Assembly (NCBI GenBank): GCA_038502055.1
Contig: JAXRKN010000037.1
Coordinates: 4,669,501-4,733,500 of the forward strand
Length of the DNA stretch: 64,000 nucleotides
Direction: 5' to 3'
Origin: Tanytarsus gracilentus
Lineage: Eukaryota; Arthropoda; Insecta; Diptera; Chironomidae
Below the pieces are notes generated by a model, which was not told the origin of the DNA, ran no database searches, and saw nothing but the letters and a program-made list of their open reading frames with translations. Positions 58,770 through 64,000 of the stretch are shown one piece after another (the stretch's first letter is position 1; each line of letters opens with the position of its first letter). Position numbers and translations under genes: made by a program.

Positions 58770-60858
58770 TTAACGACGATCTGTCTTGCCGCTGCCACGT
58801 TTGCCACTGAACAGATGTTTCGGTTTCTTATCTCCAATGAAACGATCAGCTTCACCCTTAAGACACATCTTTCTAAGCTTCTTAGCGATGTCATGCTTAG
58901 CCATTACTAGAGCCTTCTTCTTAAGCTAAAAAAAGTAAAAAGTAAAATTAAAATCAAATAAAACAACAAGAATGTTTAAAACTTACCGGTATATTGGTCA
59001 ATCCAAGTTCATGTTTAGCGGCCTTTCGCTTCAATGGTTGACCTGTTGATTTTACAATAGCCAACGATTCTCTGTCCTTCTTCTCGACACCTACAAGTGG
59101 CTTTCGCTTGACTGTGCTTATTGTGCCCTTTGTGAAGTTGGCATTTTCAGTTCCACTCATGTCCACTCCAAGATCCTCCATTGTGTTCTTCAAATTATCA
59201 ATTTTACGTTCACGAACATGAGGTAATTTGTGGCGTGGAATTTTCGGTTTGTCAGCTCGAGGCGCCAATCGCTTGTTGTCGCGAAGAATAAATCGTTTAG
59301 CGCGAATTTGTCGGGCCATATCACGAATTTCTTGCAATGTTTCATCAATATTGAGCTTGGGTGGTTCATAAAAGCCATTTTCAAGACGCAATCCTTCGTC
59401 TCTTTCGAGCTCTTCGAGTTTTTCGAAAATATCCGAATCAATATAGTCGGCAATGTTGTGTCCCTCAAGAAATTCAGGTATGATATCGTAACGCTCTTCT
59501 TCGGGTATTGTAACATAATGTGCTTTCATATCTGTTATATAATCATCGCCCATCTCGTCTTCAACGTGCTTAAGAAGACGTTTCTTCTCCTGAATAGCAG
59601 CTTCAATTTCGCGCTTCTTGAGCACATTCTCGGGTATGCATGGCGGTCTCTCTTTGTTGTCACGCTTTTCGGGCATTGCAACGTGAAGACGATTGAGGAT
59701 ATTTTCAACTTTCTTTGTCTTCATCTTATGATCAACGCGGAAACCAAGAAGACGTTCGCATGCTTCCGTTTTCACTTCCATCACGCCCTCCTCGTTGACC
59801 GTACTCATTTGAAGAACTGGGATGTTGGGATCGTTGAGAATATTTGCAATAGAATTCTTACGTGCTTCATCGAGCTCTTCAAGCTTGATTATGTCAACTT
59901 TGTTAATGACCACGAGAAGAGGTTTGTTGGCGAAAAGGGGCTTGATCGATTCAAAAAGATGAACCTGTTCATCGATTGTGTGTCCGCATTGTTCTGATAT
60001 ATCCATAACATAGAGCACGCATGCCCGAAGATGTGCCAAAGCAGTAATCGCCTGCATTTCAATAACATTACGATCCTCGAGAGGATGATCGAGAATTCCC
60101 GGTGTATCGATAACTTGCCATCTCAAATACTTGTAGTCCGTATGTCCGACATATAAACTCTTTGTTGTAAACGCATAAGGTTGAACTTCCACTTCAGCGC
60201 GTGTAATTTTATTCATAAATGATGATTTGCCAACATTAGGAAAGCCAGTAAGGATCATTGTTCTGGTATATGGATCGATTGTTGGAAGACGTGAAAGATG
60301 TTGACGAACTTGCTCAAGATAAGTCAAATTCGAAGCTTGTCTCTTGACAATTGTTGCCATGCGACCCAATGCAGCCTTCTTCAACTGCTTGCAACGATAC
60401 AGTGAATCGCCATATTTCAGCAAACGGACATACTCCTTTGCAACATTATCGACGAGATGCCGAGCCATGTTTAGTTGACCGAGTGCGAGCTTATAATGGT
60501 CTTTATCGTAGAGGACATTCATTAAATCTGCATAGAAAGGATGCACATCGTCGAGTTTCGGAAAGTCTTGGATGATTTGTGAAAGACGATCGTGAAAATT
60601 TTGTTGTGTGAATTTAACTTTTCTCAAGTAGAAAGCTCTAATTCTTGAGATTTTATAATGCTTGTGGACGACAGTCGGTGTCTTTCTCTGAGTCCTCGAC
60701 AGCATAATATCGATGAAGGACTAAAAATAAGAATTTATGAAATTTCATTGAGGTTAGGAAAAAGTATTTTTAAGTTTTCTCTCGTAGTTTAATGATAATT
60801 TTATGCTTACCTTAGCTGGTGGCACCACCATAATCTTTTTAAAGTTGTACAAACTCAT
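58770..60858 (-). CDS. Non1: Nucleolar GTP-binding protein 1 (NOG1/GTPBP4)
   Basis: GTPase required for maturation of the 60S ribosomal subunit in the nucleolus. Exons 60858-60811, 60720-58987 and 58925-58770, all phase 0, give 645 residues (human protein 634). The N-terminus MSLYNFKKIMVVPPAK is the highly conserved NOG1 start, followed by KTPTVVHKHYKISRIRAFY. GTPase motifs: G1 GFPNVGKSS (about 175-183), G3 DTPG (about 221) and G4 NKVD (about 289). The TFT-like G2 region reads PYAFTTKSLYVGH. The Lys/Arg-rich C-terminal tail ends GKRGSGKTDRR. The gene converges with Gemin2 and diverges from the LDLa-repeat gene about 0.7 kb away. The gene symbol follows the Drosophila NOG1 name. Confidence 0.95.
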
Positions 60859-61561
60859 TTTGTATTTGTTTCACTTCTTTTTCTACGATTTTAGAGAAAA
60901 ATACGTGCGAGCACTTTTAATGGCTCGTGAAAAAGATCAATTTTTTAGTTAATCGCCCTTCAAAGGGGGAAATTTGCTTTGTGTTTTGTTGAAATCGATT
61001 AACTTTTTGAAATTTTTGAGGCCGTTAATTTTTACCAAGGTGAATTTGGGAAAATTATTAATTTCAAGCAAACTAATAAATTTTAGAGCATAATTTAATA
61101 AAAATTAAATAGATTAATAATTTAGGAAGTAAGCTAGATTCTTAATTTTGAATGACATTCATTTTAAAGCGATATAATTCGATTAAAAACTTTTTATCAC
61201 ACCGTTTGTTGTGTTTTACTTTTTGCCCGTTTCATTAATCAGCTGTTGAGTGGAAACGATGAAAAGTGGCAAAATTTCCCTTTCTTTTTTGTTCCGCCGT
61301 GAGTTCGAGTTTAGATGTGAAGAAGCAAGTCACGTCTCTCCATTCTTTATTCGTATTTCGATGGAATTAGACGCTTTAAATTGATAAAAAATGCATAATT
61401 CATTAGATAAGGTGATTGTGAAAATGAGACAAGTGAAGTTTACTCAGAACTTTGTGAATTTATGTGAAAATTTTGTAAAATAATATCGGCAATTTTAAGA
61501 ACTTTTTTTAACTTTGTACGAGAAAGAGCGAGAGAGAGAGAGAGAATAAAAATAAACAACA
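60859..61561. promoter_or_regulatory. Intergenic gap between NOG1 and the LDLa-repeat gene
   Basis: AT-rich 703-bp gap that must contain both 5' UTRs and promoters. A (GA)n purine run at 61525-61546 lies just upstream of the LDLa-gene ATG. No clear core promoter element was identified. Confidence 0.4.
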
Positions 61562-64000
61562 ATGAAATATGAAGAGCGAAAGAAGAAATTTGCGGAACTA
61601 AAGCAAATTTTAGTGAATATAGTGTTATTCAGTTGTTTAATTTCGACAGTTTATGGCAACAAGAAATATGTAAATAATCTCGATAAGTTATCGAAAAAGC
61701 TTGGAATATACGGTGAGCACACACAAGAAAGAAAAAAATTAAAAATAAACCGGAATTCTTGAGTGTTCTTCTTGATTGTATATATAATTGAGCCGAGAAA
61801 GCAAAAGGCGCAATAGGGCACTTAAATAATGATGCTCTGGAAATTTATTTATTTCGTTTATTAAATTAATGCACAATGTGCTCTCATGAAAAAAAAATCG
61901 TGTTAACGACCGGCAAGAGTCGAGCTGATACTATATGTTTTTAACTGCTCATCTTCTTAATTTAATCCACGTTCACGTAATGAAATGAATGAAAATAAAA
62001 TAGAAAATAAAAAAAAAAATTTTTTTAAAAAATTGAAAAAAAGGAAGGAGGTTTGTTAAAAAAGGAGGGTTTGGGTATTTTATTTTTTTTTTTCCAACAT
62101 CTGTTGCTTCGCAACAGCTGTTGAGGTCAGTCGTGAACGACCGAGAGAGGCTAAATTAGATTGTGAGAGTAAGAGAGAAGGGAGAAAGAAAGAGCGAGAG
62201 CGAAAATAATATGATACACATACACATGAGAGTAAAGGTCAAGTTCACGTTCGCCTGTCTGCTTGCGAATTGTTCTAGGTGTAAATAACTTGAATGTCAC
62301 GTCGTAACAAAAATTAACAAATTCATTAATTTTTTCACGATTTGTCGCATTTCATCTTCATCCTACAGGCTACACATAAGATATTCAGAAACGAGTGACA
62401 ACACACCGCAAATCGTTTTGATGAAATGGAAAGCTATTAATCTATTTTTAGACACCTGTAGCGCTCGATCGCCTTTTCATTGTTTTATATATTCTCATAT
62501 CGCATCAAGATTATTTAAATCGACAGCACTGTCTCGGCAGCCGCACGCAATGTTTACAATTATTCAAATTGTGTTTACAATAAAACGATATTCTGAGATG
62601 CTGTATTAAATTTCTGCTGCCTGCAATCAAACTTCAAAGTCATATTAATTGAATAATGATGTAAAGTGTCAAGTCTAAGTGATAATTACTACGAAAATAA
62701 ACCACCTTCTTATCATCATCTCGTAAATTATTTTGTTATTCAATTCATCGTCTCTCAATCTCCCAATCATTCGATTTTGTCAACGACACTGACCTATCTC
62801 ATGAAGCTCCAAAAACATTCACTTTCAAACTTTTCTCCTTCTATTTCAAATTACTTTCTCAACTTTGAAATTAGTTTTCTAGAATTAAATTATTTTTTGA
62901 CACTAAGAAGAACAAAATTTTGTTTTGTCAAAGAAGTCTTTGCAAAATATTTTAAAAAAATTTGATTATTTTTTATTTTAAAAAACTATCCGATTTAATT
63001 CTTCCAGAGCAAAAATAAAATTTAAACTTAAAACAATTTGTGTTGTTATTGATAAAGAGAGAAATTTTTTGTTTTTACAGACCTCTTAATTGACAGAATT
63101 TGTGTGTTTCAATTATTGAAACCAAACTTGTCGAATCATTGCAGTAAAAACTATTTTCATTCATGTGACTCGTGAAGAGAAAAAATTTCTTTGTAAAATT
63201 AATTCAATTATGATTGACACCGTCCATAGTATACTCGGACAGTGTTAATTGAAGCTCACTAAATAAAACAGCTTTAATAAAATTTTTACGAATGGAGTGG
63301 AATTGAGTGTCTAGGTTGTACTTGATAAAAAAATTATTTTTATTAAAATTGCACGCTGTGTTTTTCTTTTGATTTTGCTTTTCTTGCAAAAAGTTTTCCG
63401 CATTGATTTACATTTCTTTATGCTCTTTTAAAATATTTTTTTCTAGAGAGATGTTTCTGATGAAAATTCCATTTCTCTTTAGAATTCGTTTACTCATTTT
63501 CAATGAGCAATTTTTTAAACTTTTTAAGCATGATGGAACCATATAGAATTTCGTTAAACAAAATTATTCGAGCGCATTTCTTTGTCTCCTTTTATATTCA
63601 GAAACATCAACGTCAGTTACACAGGTAGCGAACACATGTAAAGAGCATCAGTTTCAATGTAAATCCGATGGCTTTTGTATACCCGCTCAATGGAGATGTG
63701 ATTTTGTGAATGACTGCAAAGATGGCAGTGATGAAAACATAACCGAATGCGAAAAGACTCCTGTTGTGCAAAATGAGTGCGACAATGAAAACTTTTTCCA
63801 CTGCCACTTCTCTCGGAAGTGCATACCGAAACAATGGGTTTGTGATGAAGTATTTGATTGCGGTTTAATTGGCAAATTTAATTTGCTCGACGACTCCGAC
63901 GAGAATCAATTTTGTACTAAAAAGTGTCCTGTGAATACGCTGCCATGCTCAAATGGCAAATGCTTGCATATATCCAAGTTCTGCGACGGTCAAGTGGACT
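61562..64000 (+). CDS. LDL-receptor class A repeat protein (partial, runs off the window)
   Basis: Two exons are visible, 61562-61712 and 63602 onward, joined in phase 1 across a 1.9-kb intron. The ATG context (CAACAATG) is good. Exon 1 encodes a short basic N-terminus and a hydrophobic segment (ILVNIVLFSCLISTVYG), a signal peptide or anchor. Exon 2 begins with a Thr/Ser linker and then LDLa repeats. Repeat 1 has six Cys and the calcium motif DCKDGSDE. Repeat 2 has six Cys, with an insertion in CGLIGKFNLLDDSDE. Repeat 3 starts CPVNTLPCSNGKCLH and is cut by the window end. LDLa arrays occur in lipoprotein receptors and in modular serine proteases such as ModSP, so the class cannot be fixed from this fragment. 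Confidence 0.85.
61713..63601 (+). other. First intron of the LDLa-repeat gene
   Basis: It has a GT donor at 61713 and an AG acceptor at 63600-63601. It contains an A/T homopolymer patch (about 62008-62095) and a 13-bp-stem hairpin (62095-62123). It also contains GAGAGA runs and short ORFs without domains (for example 62666-62965). Confidence 0.7.
62095..62123. repeat. Perfectly looped inverted repeat (13-bp stem, 3-nt loop)
   Basis: CAACATCTGTTGC and GCAACAGCTGTTG flank a TTC loop, with a single mismatch in the stem. The surrounding DNA just upstream is homopolymer-rich. It may be the end of a transposon relic or a cruciform-prone site. Confidence 0.6.

Noticed and set aside
59230..59997. 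255-codon plus-strand ORF
   Set aside because: It is antisense to the NOG1 coding exon and arises from codon bias of the true gene.

Overview
The window is eukaryotic nuclear DNA, strongly AT-rich, with compact GT-AG introns (mostly 50-100 bp), long AT-rich intergenic stretches, simple repeats and an insect gene set (Distal-less, an odorant-binding protein, axonemal dynein-regulatory proteins). The AT content, short introns and protein flavour suggest a nematoceran fly such as a midge. That placement is inference, not proof.

Layout. (1) 1-17111: the 3' part of Distal-less on the + strand. An intron of at least 15.8 kb interrupts the homeobox at the conserved Dlx site and is followed by four short coding exons; a possible alternative last exon lies at 18229-18277. 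(2) 21967-24434: two divergently transcribed genes for secreted proteins I do not recognise. They share a Cys-containing motif and look like distant paralogues. (3) 24435-32466: mostly empty, with a few doubtful ORFs. (4) 32467-40414: an axonemal (nexin-dynein regulatory complex, N-DRC) block. Two related IQ/coiled-coil proteins lie in tandem on the minus strand, only 43 nt apart, head-to-head with DRC2/CCDC65 on the plus strand. DRC2 intron 3 holds an antisense odorant-binding-protein gene and a 0.74-kb fold-back element. (5) 40415-44427: repeat relics and implausibly pure A/G tracts. (6) 44428-48669: two tandem membrane-dipeptidase (M19) genes, one with a signal peptide and one with an N-terminal membrane anchor, with traces of recent gene conversion. 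(7) 48670-53020: mostly non-coding. (8) 53021-60858: a housekeeping block. It has an unrecognised charged nuclear-type protein, a repeat element with 118-bp tandem units, a catalytically degenerate XPG/asteroid-like protein, Gemin2 (SMN complex) and NOG1/GTPBP4 (60S ribosome biogenesis). (9) 61562-64000: the first two exons of an LDL-receptor class A repeat protein that runs off the end.

Gene relations. The N-DRC genes probably share one bidirectional promoter of about 325 bp and should be co-expressed in ciliated or flagellated cells (sperm, chordotonal neurons). Gemin2 is divergent from the asteroid-like gene and convergent with NOG1, with about 54 bp between the two stop codons. No tRNA, rRNA or CRISPR was seen. 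Exon boundaries were called by eye from splice consensus, reading-phase agreement and family similarity; no alignment or transcript data were available.
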